The notes under the pieces: model-generated
Seen by the model: only the letters and a program-made list of their open reading frames with translations
The model's database searches: none
What the model was told of the DNA's origin: nothing
Shown here: piece by piece, positions 47,901 to 53,785 of the stretch
How the letters are laid out: each line of letters starts with the position of its first letter
Numbering within the stretch: position 1 is the first letter of the stretch
Source of the DNA: Enoplolaimus lenunculus
Lineage: Eukaryota; Nematoda; Enoplea; Enoplida; Thoracostomopsidae
Length of the DNA stretch: 64,000 bases
Assembly: GCA_030248215.1 (NCBI GenBank)
Contig: JASANG010002613.1
Location: forward strand, 62,001-126,000
Reading direction: 5' to 3'
Position numbers and translations under genes: made by a program

Positions 47901-48813
47901 GAGAAACTTATCGTGTTTGGTCAGATAAGATATCTTAAAAAACCGTATTAATAGGCCCTAAACGGAACCAGCTCTAAATATACCAAAGAAACGATTACAC
48001 GTATAGATTTGAGAAGAACGTGTAAGCGATCAATCAAAGTATATAACTGTGTGCATTAATGAGGCACCCTTGATCATTTTTTCTGTTTTTCGAAATGCAG
48101 TTATACAGTCAACCTAATGGGTTATTCAAAAACTCTAATATAGAGCAGAACACTGTAAATTAGTTTTTGAAACAATTTTAAGCGAATGGTCGTTATTAGC
48201 TATTAAGTTGGATTATGTAATGATCAGGGACGGAACGTTTTTCTGCGGGATTGCATTAGAATAAACTTTATCTTCAGAATAATTTTTTGCTTTAGGCTTA
48301 TGCTCAGGTATAAGCTAATTTTTATGCTTAGGTTTAGGCTTAGGCTAGGAAATATCCATATACATATATTTACTACTGTCACGGCCCCGTTCTATACATT
48401 GGCCGCTAAGTTTTTCTGGACAGTCAGGGTTTTAGTCACTGCAAACTACATAACACGACGGTAATAATGAGAAACAAGTGTTGTTCATTACAGATCAGTG
48501 GCGAATCCAGAAATTTGCTCAAGTGCAGCATGCGACAGAGTAATATTTTGCATAATATAGCAAAATTTCATATTGTAGATATTAGCTAAAATTAACTAAT
48601 TATCCATATGACTGGTTACGGCCAATGTATAGAACAACGCCATAACAGTAGTATAAGCAAATTCCAAACCCGATTTACCCTTACTTTATTGCAGTTCTCT
48701 GAAAAAACGGTTCGTCTCTGATCTTTACATGGGCCAAAAATTAACTTACATGCAACAGAACATGAAATGAACATATAAAATACGGCAACCAAGCATGCAT
48801 TTTGACGCTTCAT
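20924..48813 (-). CDS. Collagen gene B (FACIT-like chain), 34 recognised exons
   Basis: Secreted collagen chain, tandem paralogue of gene A. It encodes about 617 residues up to position 20924: signal peptide [18 protein letters not shown], a linker ending FATKTAPR, about 564 residues of Gly-X-Y, and a helix-like NC segment. Exon sizes in transcript order are 64, 41, 27, 36, 45, 45, eleven of 54, 45, 99, 54, 63, 180, 45, 63, 36, 45, 63, 18, 36, 27, 54, 45, 72 and 55 bp. All helix exons are phase 0; the last ends in phase 1, so at least one further exon is needed. The terminal segment [18 protein letters not shown] resembles FACIT NC2 trimerisation sequences such as TDQHI in type IX chains. Gly-to-Ala breaks occur at the end of exon 7 and the start of exon 29. 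Introns contain many MITEs. The protein presumably forms trimers in extracellular matrix. Confidence 0.93.
21391..21562. mobile_element. MITE with GGCCCGTAGCCA-like ends, copy 1
   Basis: Begins ACCTGTAGCCAGCTGCCTTT and ends CTGACTACGAGCCCGTG, imperfect inverted repeats. The interior has the family motifs GGGCAAACAAGGGTTTTCG and CAAGCAAGGTTGAAAA, with runs of G. Confidence 0.7.
21693..21955 (-). mobile_element. TTAA-flanked 263-bp element with tRNA-like core, copy 2
   Basis: Flanked by TTAA at 21689-21692 and 21956-21959. It is nearly identical to copy 1, in the same orientation. It lies in the intron between exons 33 and 34 of gene B. The minus strand has the A-box-like TAGCTGAGTGGTGATGG and B-box-like GCAGTTCGAAACC. 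Confidence 0.78.
22223..22294 (-). CDS. Gene B exon 33: collagen helix, 72 bp
   Basis: Reads [12 protein letters not shown] then [12 protein letters not shown], eight triplets. Donor GTAAGTCA, acceptor CTTTTCTGCAG. It is the last exon of the uninterrupted helix seen in gene B. Confidence 0.93.
22350..22640. repeat. TTAGGC-like degenerate arrays, both orientations
   Basis: CCTAAACCTAGGCCTAAGCC at 22367 and CGCTTTCGCTTAGGCTTTG near 22625 face each other. Intron between gene B exons 32 and 33. A further array is at 22865-22985. Confidence 0.55.
23115..23159 (-). CDS. Gene B exon 32: collagen helix, 45 bp
   Basis: Reads [15 protein letters not shown]. Donor GTTAGAGT, acceptor AACTTTCAG. Confidence 0.93.
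23604..23764. mobile_element. MITE with GGCCCGTAGCCA-like ends, copy 2
   Basis: Begins GGCCCGTAACCAACGCC and ends TTGGCTACGGGCCCGC. The interior has ACAAGGGTTTTTGATGAC. Intron between gene B exons 31 and 32. Confidence 0.75.
23888..23941 (-). CDS. Gene B exon 31: collagen helix, 54 bp
   Basis: Reads [18 protein letters not shown]. Donor GTGATTGA, acceptor CTCATTTCAG. Confidence 0.94.
24594..24620 (-). CDS. Gene B exon 30: collagen helix, 27 bp
   Basis: Reads GPAGYNGYD. Donor GTAAGCCA. Confidence 0.88.
24924..24959 (-). CDS. Gene B exon 29: collagen helix, 36 bp, begins with Ala
   Basis: Reads [12 protein letters not shown]. Codon GCT replaces the expected first Gly, as in gene A exon 21. 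Acceptor GCTATTTCAG, donor GTAGAGAT. Confidence 0.88.
25302..25319 (-). CDS. Gene B exon 28: micro-exon, 18 bp
   Basis: Reads GDKGND, two triplets. It is flanked by a TTTGGTTTAG acceptor and a GTGAGTGT donor. It is kept because both splice sites are strong and the frame is maintained. Confidence 0.82.
25684..25746 (-). CDS. Gene B exon 27: collagen helix, 63 bp
   Basis: Reads [12 protein letters not shown] then GKSGPHGAP, basic. Donor GTAAAGTT, acceptor CTGTTTCAG. Confidence 0.94.
25868..26023. mobile_element. MITE with GGCCCGTAGCCA-like ends, copy 3
   Basis: Begins GGCCTGTAGCTTGTTCACC and ends CTGAGTAGGAGCCCGG. The interior has TTTTCGACGACTCAC. More diverged. Intron between gene B exons 26 and 27. 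Confidence 0.65.
26309..26469. mobile_element. MITE with GGCCCGTAGCCA-like ends, copy 4, opposite orientation
   Basis: Reads from ACCGGCTTGTAGACAAGG to ATTGGCTACGGGCCTG. The interior carries CATGCTTGCAAGTCATTAAA and CCTTGTATGCCCCTTCC, the complement of the motifs in copies 1 and 2. It ends exactly where the adjoining CTGTAGTGACCC element starts. Confidence 0.7.
26470..26901. mobile_element. MITE with CTGTAGTGACCC ends, copy 2 (432 bp), abutting an exon
   Basis: The right end GGGTCACTACAG is followed by TA at 26902-26903 and then the splice donor boundary of gene B exon 26. The left end is more diverged (GTGTAGTGACACG) and touches a GGCCCGTAGCCA-type MITE. The interior shares CTACAGAGAGGCAAAATA-like sequence with the other copies. 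Confidence 0.78.
26905..26949 (-). CDS. Gene B exon 26: collagen helix, 45 bp, donor at the edge of a MITE
   Basis: Reads [15 protein letters not shown]. The donor reads GTACTGTAGTGACCC, of which TA and everything after it are the end of a MITE (26470-26901 plus TA target site). Only the G at +1 is unambiguously host sequence. Confidence 0.9.
27744..27779 (-). CDS. Gene B exon 25: collagen helix, 36 bp
   Basis: Reads [12 protein letters not shown]. Donor GTATGTTG. Confidence 0.93.
28386..28448 (-). CDS. Gene B exon 24: collagen helix, 63 bp
   Basis: Reads [13 protein letters not shown] then PAGKAGHL, seven triplets. Donor GTAAATTA, acceptor TTTTTTCAG. Confidence 0.94.
29820..29942 (+). repeat. 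61-bp tandem duplication
   Basis: Two copies starting GTAAAATTTTATCTCTCAAT at 29820 and 29881 and ending CCTTCCCACACCCTT, with one or two differences. It lies in the intron between gene B exons 23 and 24, next to GGCGGATCCAGAAA-type sequence. Confidence 0.85.
30012..30056 (-). CDS. Gene B exon 23: collagen helix, 45 bp
   Basis: Reads [15 protein letters not shown]. Donor GTTAATAA; the other nearby AC would not keep phase. Confidence 0.92.
30392..30571 (-). CDS. Gene B exon 22: collagen helix, 180 bp, largest exon
   Basis: Encodes 60 residues, twenty uninterrupted Gly-X-Y triplets, beginning [13 protein letters not shown] and ending [11 protein letters not shown]. It is more GC-rich than its neighbours. 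Its length suggests fusion of three or four ancestral exons through intron loss. Donor GTAAAGCAAC. An alternative donor 8 bases upstream (GTAACGAG) would break the triplet frame and is rejected. Confidence 0.94.
31202..31264 (-). CDS. Gene B exon 21: collagen helix, 63 bp
   Basis: Reads [12 protein letters not shown] then GEPGHQGDM, seven triplets, acidic. Donor GTAAATGG. Confidence 0.94.
31685..31840. repeat. TTAGGC-like degenerate array with TTGTACACTT edge
   Basis: TTTTGTACACTTCGC is followed by AAGGCTTTGGCTAACG, CGCTTAGGCTTTAGG and the inverse GACTAAGACTAAGCCTATGC, then AAAGTGTTAAAGAGCC. Intron between gene B exons 20 and 21. Confidence 0.5.
31994..32047 (-). CDS. Gene B exon 20: collagen helix, 54 bp
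   Basis: Reads [18 protein letters not shown]. Donor GTAAATAA. It is the counterpart of gene A exon 21 by position. Confidence 0.93.
32250..32408. mobile_element. MITE with GGCCCGTAGCCA-like ends, copy 5, opposite orientation
   Basis: Begins GGCCCTTAGCCAATAG and ends GCTGGCAACAGGTTTG. The interior has GCTTGTAAGTCAACAAAACC and CTTGCATGCTCCTTC. Intron between gene B exons 19 and 20. Confidence 0.65.
32525..32695 (+). mobile_element. Diverged, partial copy of the tRNA-like TTAA element
   Basis: The plus strand carries CCTATCGGGCTCGAGTGTCA, matching the middle of the 263-bp element, then a decayed A-box region and a TTTGAATCCAAG B-box-like stretch. The TTAA ends are not clear. It lies in the intron between gene B exons 19 and 20. 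Confidence 0.5.
32859..32957 (-). CDS. Gene B exon 19: collagen helix, 99 bp (45+54 fused)
   Basis: Reads [15 protein letters not shown] followed by [18 protein letters not shown]. The size equals the 45-bp plus 54-bp exons 19 and 20 of gene A, so the intron between them is absent here. Donor GTTCGTTT, acceptor TTAAAATTCAG. Confidence 0.93.
33319..33363 (-). CDS. Gene B exon 18: collagen helix, 45 bp
   Basis: Reads [15 protein letters not shown]. Donor GTACGTGA. Confidence 0.95.
33531..33584 (-). CDS. Gene B exon 17: collagen helix, 54 bp
   Basis: Reads [18 protein letters not shown]. Donor GTAGGCTT. It is the last of eleven 54-bp exons, the same count as gene A. Confidence 0.95.
34072..34125 (-). 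CDS. Gene B exon 16: collagen helix, 54 bp
   Basis: Reads [18 protein letters not shown]. Donor GTACAGTA, acceptor TTTTACTTATTTTAAG. Confidence 0.95.
34488..34541 (-). CDS. Gene B exon 15: collagen helix, 54 bp
   Basis: Reads [18 protein letters not shown]. Donor GTGAGTTG. Confidence 0.95.
35334..35713. mobile_element. MITE with CTGTAGTGACCC ends, copy 3 (380 bp)
   Basis: TA-flanked ends CTTTAGTGACCCGAATAAGA and, inverted, CTTTAGTGACCCGAATAAGA are a perfect match over 20 bp. A 16-bp direct repeat TACTCCGATTTCGACC lies outside it at 35307-35322 and 35714-35729. Intron between gene B exons 14 and 15. Confidence 0.85.
36030..36083 (-). CDS. Gene B exon 14: collagen helix, 54 bp
   Basis: Reads [18 protein letters not shown]. 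Donor GTAATGTG. Confidence 0.95.
37320..37373 (-). CDS. Gene B exon 13: collagen helix, 54 bp
   Basis: Reads [18 protein letters not shown], acidic. Donor GTTAGTCC. Confidence 0.95.
37427..37640. repeat. Repeat with GGAAACGGACACC motif
   Basis: Contains AACGTTGGAAACGGAAAACG, ACGGAAACGGACACCAATTT and a trailing AACGGACG. Related sequence is at 58908-59240 and 63110-63245 (ACGGAAACGGACACCGATTC). Likely one diverged dispersed family. Intron between gene B exons 12 and 13. Confidence 0.5.
37843..38411. repeat. Apparently exact 285-bp tandem duplication
   Basis: Copy 1 at 37843-38127 and copy 2 from 38128 start GCTGCTCTGCTTCATCTCAA and run through CGCAGATTCAATTTCAC without a difference I can see. 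Intron between gene B exons 12 and 13. Confidence 0.92.
38900..39035 (-). repeat. Inverted third copy of the duplicated intron sequence
   Basis: The complement reads CCTCGTCCACGTTATTGCTT and then GTGGAAATTGGCGACGCC, matching the middle of both 285-bp copies (for example 37916 onward) with clear divergence. The region 37843-39035 can therefore fold into a large hairpin. Confidence 0.75.
39316..39369 (-). CDS. Gene B exon 12: collagen helix, 54 bp
   Basis: Reads [18 protein letters not shown]. Donor GTAAGTTT. The next intron (about 1.9 kb) is enlarged by an exact tandem duplication and fold-back sequence. Confidence 0.95.
39777..39830 (-). CDS. Gene B exon 11: collagen helix, 54 bp
   Basis: Reads [18 protein letters not shown], strongly charged. 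Donor GTAATAAC. Confidence 0.95.
40197..40250 (-). CDS. Gene B exon 10: collagen helix, 54 bp
   Basis: Reads [18 protein letters not shown]. Donor GTAAGTTG, acceptor TGATCTGTAG. Confidence 0.95.
40702..40755 (-). CDS. Gene B exon 9: collagen helix, 54 bp
   Basis: Reads [18 protein letters not shown]. Donor GTAAGCTG, acceptor TTAACGTTTAAG. Confidence 0.95.
41032..41242. mobile_element. Palindromic Tc1/mariner-type MITE, 211 bp
   Basis: Flanked by TA at 41030-41031 and 41243-41244. The ends are CACTGCAAAATATGGTGAGT and, inverted, CACTTGAAAAAATGGTGAGT. The inverted repeats extend inward about 80 bp through GACTCTCTCCGAAATAGGCT, so the element can fold into a long hairpin. No coding capacity. 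Intron between gene B exons 8 and 9. Confidence 0.85.
41526..41579 (-). CDS. Gene B exon 8: collagen helix, 54 bp
   Basis: Reads [18 protein letters not shown]. Donor GTAAGTGA, acceptor CTATTTCAG. Confidence 0.95.
42042..42095 (-). CDS. Gene B exon 7: collagen helix, 54 bp, last triplet lacks Gly
   Basis: Reads [18 protein letters not shown]. The sixth triplet is Ala-Arg-Lys (codon GCG) instead of Gly-X-Y, a one-residue substitution that keeps the 54-bp length. Donor GTACAATA. Confidence 0.93.
42815..43133. mobile_element. MITE with AACAAGAGTATGCAA ends, copy 1
   Basis: Left TCATTTAACAAGAGTATGCA and right (complement) TCACTTTAACAAGAGTGTGC form inverted repeats of about 40 bp, both continuing into GGGTACATTCT. 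The interior has a C-run/G-run pair around 42895-42925. It is directly followed by a 67-bp tandem array. Intron between gene B exons 6 and 7. Confidence 0.75.
43150..43520 (+). repeat. 67-bp tandem array, about 5.5 copies
   Basis: Starts of ACCCGCGGCTG occur at about 43152, 43217, 43285, 43352, 43419 and 43486, a 67-68 bp period. The unit contains TTGTGATAAAAATTTGACCA and CAGTTAAATAATGCG. Copies differ mainly in A-run length. Intron between gene B exons 6 and 7. Confidence 0.92.
43678..43722 (-). CDS. Gene B exon 6: collagen helix, 45 bp
   Basis: Reads [15 protein letters not shown]. Donor GTGAGTTA. A 67-bp tandem array and a MITE sit in the following intron. Confidence 0.94.
43895..44045. 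repeat. TTAGGC-like degenerate array
   Basis: CACAGGCTTAGGTGTAGGCT on the left; CTAAGCAAGCCTAAACGG and CCAAGCCTTTGTCTAACTC on the right, ending GTGTGCAAGAGCC. Intron between gene B exons 5 and 6. Confidence 0.5.
44252..44296 (-). CDS. Gene B exon 5: collagen helix, 45 bp
   Basis: Reads [15 protein letters not shown]. Donor GTTAGTTT, acceptor TTATTTTGCAG. Confidence 0.92.
45045..45080 (-). CDS. Gene B exon 4: collagen helix, 36 bp
   Basis: Reads [12 protein letters not shown]. Donor GTACGTGT, acceptor CTCTTTTCAG. Confidence 0.92.
45886..45912 (-). CDS. Gene B exon 3: collagen helix, 27 bp
   Basis: Reads GFAGLIGYP, the start of the helix, unusually poor in Pro. Donor GTAAGTGT, acceptor AATTTCAG. 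Confidence 0.85.
45960..46315 (+). repeat. About 197-bp imperfect tandem duplication
   Basis: ACCTAAAATTTCAAAACACA at 45971 recurs at 46168, followed in both by AAAAAGTAT, TTGCTTTGT and GGCGTTTCA, then AT-rich sequence. Intron between gene B exons 2 and 3. Confidence 0.75.
46703..46743 (-). CDS. Gene B exon 2: linker before the helix
   Basis: This 41-bp exon has two bases that complete the split codon and then [13 protein letters not shown]. Acceptor CCTATTTTACAG, donor GTGAGTAC. It has no Gly-X-Y, like exon 2 of gene A. It was identified by splice signals and phase agreement between the signal exon and exon 3. Confidence 0.75.
48750..48813 (-). CDS. Gene B exon 1: signal peptide
   Basis: This 64-bp exon reads [18 protein letters not shown] then SVA plus one base (phase 1). 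Lys-Arg is followed by a hydrophobic stretch, a good signal peptide. The donor is GTAAGTTAA. It joins in frame with exon 2 through a split Ser codon, exactly as exon 1 of gene A joins its exon 2. A second in-frame Met (codon 14) exists but would remove the charged N-terminus. The assignment rests on signal-peptide character, phase and donor quality. Confidence 0.75.
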
Positions 48814-49599
48814 ATGTTTACTACTTAATGCTATTAAGCTGCTGGTATCGCAAATCTGTTTTATTTGAAATGCTTCAAAACGATTATATTGCAACCAGTT
48901 TACAACTGTCAAAATTATTAGGGTTGTGCTATAGTTCACTGTGCGCAAGGCGGCTGTGAGTCACCGAACAGGCCACCGTTAAGCGTTGTGAAAAAATATA
49001 GGCAAATCCTATTCGGTTTTACTGTGCAGGCCGCGCGCATTCATCGAGTATAGCGCAACCTTAAATTTTCAACTGATAATGACATTTGTCAATTACTTTC
49101 TGGTGAATTTTAAACATTCTACTCGCAGTAGGAAAACTGAAACAGGGTGAAGGTTTAAACTTCAATAAACAGACATTTCAGTGATTTAATCTGCCGGTTA
49201 TTTATTAATTTAAAACTGACGAAGCAAAGAACTACAAAGAATGAAATGGGTCATGATGTGTGACTCCTGAGAGTTTACCAAATAAACACACCCATGAGAC
49301 TTATGACCGATAACCTAGGTAATTCTTGAAACTAACGCTCAAAGAACGTACTTGAATGATATAAACTGTGAGAATCATATGAACATGATCGTGTTCGTAT
49401 ATATGGTTCGCGCATCTCAAGTGCGCATTTTCAGTTTATGTCGCATGTTGGTACTCAAGTCATATCAGAGCTCTTTCGTTTAAATTTTGAACACTAGTAC
49501 CCTGGTATGCTGAGAATATCTGTGCCAAATGATTTGCCAAACGAGTGCGGCCTTCTGTATTTACGGTCAAAAAACGCAGAGCTTACTGTCGGATTCACC
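48814..49599. promoter_or_regulatory. Upstream flank of gene B, presumed promoter and 5' UTR
   Basis: Lies between the gene B start codon and the minisatellite. No repeat family or open frame of note was recognised, and no TATA box or transcription start can be fixed. Several AG dinucleotides precede the ATG (for example AATAAAACAG at about 48856), so an upstream untranslated exon is possible. The promoter call rests on position only. Confidence 0.3.
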
Positions 49600-52500
49600 A
49601 AAACGGTTGGTTTCACCTAACGGTTGTTTCACCCCAACTATTGGTTTCACCCTAACGGTTGGTTTCACCCCAACGGTTGGTTTCACTCTAACTGTTGGTT
49701 TCCCCCAGCGGTAGGTTTCAACTCATTGGTGGTTTCACCCCAACGGTTGGTTTCACCCCAACTGTTGGTTTCACCCCAACGGAGGGTTTCACCCCAAAGG
49801 TTGGTTTCACCCCAACAGTTGGTTTTAAGCTTACGGTTGGTTTCACCCCAACGGTTGGTTTCACCCCAACGGTTGGTTTCATCCCAACGGTTGGTTTCAC
49901 ACCAACTGTTGGTTTCACCCCAACGGTTGGTTTTACCCCAACTGTTGGTTTCATTCCATGGGATGGGTTCACCCCAAAAGTTGGTTTCAACACAACTGTT
50001 GGTTTCACCCTAACGGTTGGTTTGACCCCAACGGTTGGTTCCACTCTAACTGTTGGTTTCCCCCAACGGTAGGTTTCAATTCATTGGTGGTTTCACCCCA
50101 ACGGTTGGTTTCACCCCAATAGTTGGTTTCACCCCAACGGTTGGTTTTACTCCAACTGTTGGTTTCACCCCAACGGAGGGTTTCACCCCAAAGGTTGGTT
50201 TCACCCCAACAGTTGGTTTTAAGCTTACGGTTGGTTTCACCCCAACGGTTGGTTTCACCCCAACGGTTGGTTTCATCCCAACGGTTGGTTTCACCCCAAC
50301 AGTTGGTTTTAAGCTTACGGTTGGTTTCACCCCAACGGTTGGTTTCACAACAACTGTTGGTTTCACCCCAACGGTTGGTTTTACCCCAACTGTTGGTTTC
50401 ATTCCATGGGATGGGTTCACCCCAAAAGTTGGTTTCAACGCAACTGTTGGTTTCACCTTAACTGATGGTTTCACCGCAACGGTTCGTTTCACCTTAGCGG
50501 TTGGTTTCACCTTAACGGTTGGTTTCACCCCATGCAAAGGTTGGTTTCACCCCAACGGTTGATTTCACACCCAACCTTTGGTTTCTCCCCAACTGTTGGT
50601 TTCACCCCAACTGTTGGTTTCACCCTAACGGTTGGTTTGACCCCAACGGTTGGTTCCACTCTAACTGTTGGTTTCCCCCAACGGTAGGTTTCAATTCATT
50701 GGTGGTTTCACCCCAACGGTTGGTTTCACCCCAATAGTTGGTTTCACCCCAACGGTTGGTTTTACTCCAACTGTTGGTTTCACCCCAACGGAGGGTTTCA
50801 CCCCAAAGGTTGGTTTCACCCCAACAGTTGGTTTTAAGCTTACGGTTGGTTTCACCCCAACGGTTGGTTTCACACCCAACCTTTGGTTTCTCCCCAACGG
50901 TTGGTTTCACCCCAACAGTTGGTTTTAAGCTTACGGTTGGTTTCACCCCAACGGTTGGTTTCACCCCAACGGTTGGTTTCATCCCAACGGTTGGTTTCAC
51001 ACCAACTGTTGGTTTCACCCCAACGGTTGGTTTTACCCCAACTGTTGGTTTCATTCCATGGGATGGGTTCACCCCAAAAGTTGGTTTCAACACAACTGTT
51101 GGTTTCACCCTAACGGTTGGTTTGACCCCAACGGTTGGTTCCACTCTAACTGTTGGTTTCCCCCAACGGTAGGTTTCAATTCATTGGTGGTTTCACCCCA
51201 ACGGTTGGTTTCACCCCAATAGTTGGTTTCACCCCAACGGTTGGTTTTACTCCAACTGTTGGTTTCACCCCAACGGAGGGTTTCACCCCAAAGGTTGGTT
51301 TCACCCCAACAGTTGGTTTTAAGCTTACGGTTGGTTTCACCCCAACGGTTGGTTTCACCCCAACGGTTGGTTTCATCCCAACGGTTGGTTTCACCCCAAC
51401 AGTTGGTTTTAAGCTTACGGTTGGTTTCACCCCAACGGTTGGTTTCATCCCAACGGTTGGTTTCACACCAACTGTTGGTTTTACCCCAACTGTTGGTTTC
51501 ATTCCAACGGATGGTTTCACCCCAAAAGTTGGTTTCAACGCAACTGTTGGTTTCACCTTAACTGATGGTTTCACCGCAACGGTTCGTTTCACCTTAGCGG
51601 TTGGCTTCACCTTAACGGTTGGTTTCACCCCATGCAAAGGTTGGTTTCACCCCAACGGTTGATTTCACACCCAACCTTTGGTTTCTCCCCAACTGTTGGT
51701 TTCACCCCAACTGTTGGTTTCACCCTAACGGTTGGTTTGACCCCAACGGTTGGTTCCACTCTAACTGTTGGTTTCCCCCAACGGTAGGTTTCAATTCATT
51801 GGTGGTTTCACCCCAACGGTTGGTTTCACCCCAATAGTTGGTTTCACCCCAACGGTTGGTTTTACTCCAACTGTTGGTTTCACCCCAACGGAGGGTTTCA
51901 CCCCAAAGGTTGGTTTCACCCCAACAGTTGGTTTTAAGCTTACGGTTGGTTTCACCCCAACGGTTGGTTTCACACCCAACCTTTGGTTTCTCCCCAACTG
52001 TTGGTTTCACCCCAACTGTTGGTTTCACCCTAACGGTTGGTTTGACCCCAACGGTTGGTTCCACTCTAACTGTTGGTTTCCCCCAACGGTAGGTTTCAAT
52101 TCATTGGTGGTTTCACCCCAACGGTTGGTTTCACCCCAATAGTTGGTTTCACCCCAACGGTTGGTTTTACTCCAACTGTTGGTTTCACCCCAACGGAGGG
52201 TTTCACCCCAAAGGTTGTTTTCACCCCAACAGTTGGTTTTAAGCTTACGGTTGGTTTCACCCCAACGGTTGGTTTCACCCCAACGGTTGGTTTCATCCCA
52301 ACGGTTGGTTTCACCCCAACGGTTGGTTTTACTCCAACTGTTGGTTTCACCCCAACGGAGGGTTTCACCCCAAAGGTTGGTTTCACCCCAACAGTTGGTT
52401 TTAAGCTTACGGTTGGTTTCACCCCAACGGTTGGTTTCACCCCAACGGTTGATTTCACACCCAACCTTTGGTTTCTCCCCAACTGTTGGTTTCACCCCAA

Positions 52501-53785
52501 CTGTTGGTTTCACCCTAACGGTTGGTTTGACCCCAACGGTTGGTTCCACTCTAACTGTTGGTTTCCCCCAACGGTAGGTTTCAATTCATTGGTGGTTTCA
52601 CCCCAACGGTTGGTTTCACCCCAATAGTTGGTTTCACCCCAACGGTTGGTTTTACTCCAACTGTTGGTTTCACCCCAACGGAGGGTTTCACCCCAAAGGT
52701 TGGTTTCACCCCAACAGTTGGTTTTAAGCTTACGGTTGGTTTCACCCCAACGGTTGGTTTCACCCCAACGGTTGGTTTCATCCCAACGGTTGGTTTCACC
52801 CCAACAGTTGGTTTTAAGCTTACGGTTGGTTTCACCCCAACGGTTGGTTTCATCCAACGGTTTTCCACCAACTGTTGGTTTTCCCCAACTGTTGGTTTCA
52901 TTCACGGATGGTTTCACCCAAAAGTTGGTTTCAACGAACTGTTGGTTTCACCTTAACTGATGGTTTCACCGCAACGGTTCGTTTCACCTTAGCGGTTGGT
53001 TCACCTTAACGGTTGGTTCACCCCATGCAAAGGTGCACCCAACGGTGATTTCACACCCAACCTTTGGTTCTCCCCAACTGTTGGTTTCACCCCAACTGTT
53101 GGTTCACCAACGGTTGGTTTGACCTCAACGGTTGGTTCCACTCTAACTGTTGGTTCCCCCAACGGTAGGTTCAATTCATTGGTGGTTTCACCCCAACGGT
53201 TGGTTCACCCCAATAGTTGGTTCACCCCAACGGTTGGTTTTACTCCAACTGTTGGTTTCACCCCAACGGAGGGTTTCACCCCAAAGGTTGGTTACACCCC
53301 AACAGTTGGTTTTACGCTTACGGTTGGTTTCACCCCAACGGTTGGTTTCACCCCAACGGTTGGTTTCATCCCAACGGTTGGTTTCACCCCAACAGTTGGT
53401 TTTAAGCTTACGGTTGGTTTCACCCCAACGGTTGGTTTCATCCCAACGGTTGGTTTCACACCAACTGTTGGTTTTACCCCAACTGTTGGTTTCATTCCAA
53501 CGGATGGTTTCACCCCAAAAGTTGGTTTCAACGCAACTGTTGGTTTCACCTTAACTGATGGTTTCACCGCAACGGTTCGTTTCATCTTAGCGGTTGGTTT
53601 CACCTTAACGGTTGGTTTCACACCATGCAAAGGTTGGTTTCACCCCAACGGTTGATTTCACACCCAAGCTTTGGTTGCTCCCCAACTGTTGGTTTCACCT
53701 CAACTGTTGGTTTAACACTAACGGTTGGATTCACTCCAATGGTTGCTTTTATTCCAACCATTGGTTTCACCCCAACAGTATAGTT
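49600..53785 (+). repeat. 18-bp minisatellite with higher-order structure, about 4.2 kb
   Basis: Roughly 230 copies of GGTTTCACCCCAACGGTT and variants (AACTGTT, AACAGTT, TTTTAAGCTTACGGTT). A marker variant AGGTTTCAATTCATTGG recurs at 49713, 50071, 50686, 51171, 51786, 52091, 52576 and 53167, giving spacings of 358, 615, 485, 615, 305, 485 and 591 bp, so whole blocks were copied. The 615+485 block (1,100 bp) appears twice in succession. The 18-bp unit has no stop in five of six frames, so long open frames on both strands are a by-product and are not called as genes. The array begins about 0.8 kb upstream of the gene B start codon. Confidence 0.95.
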
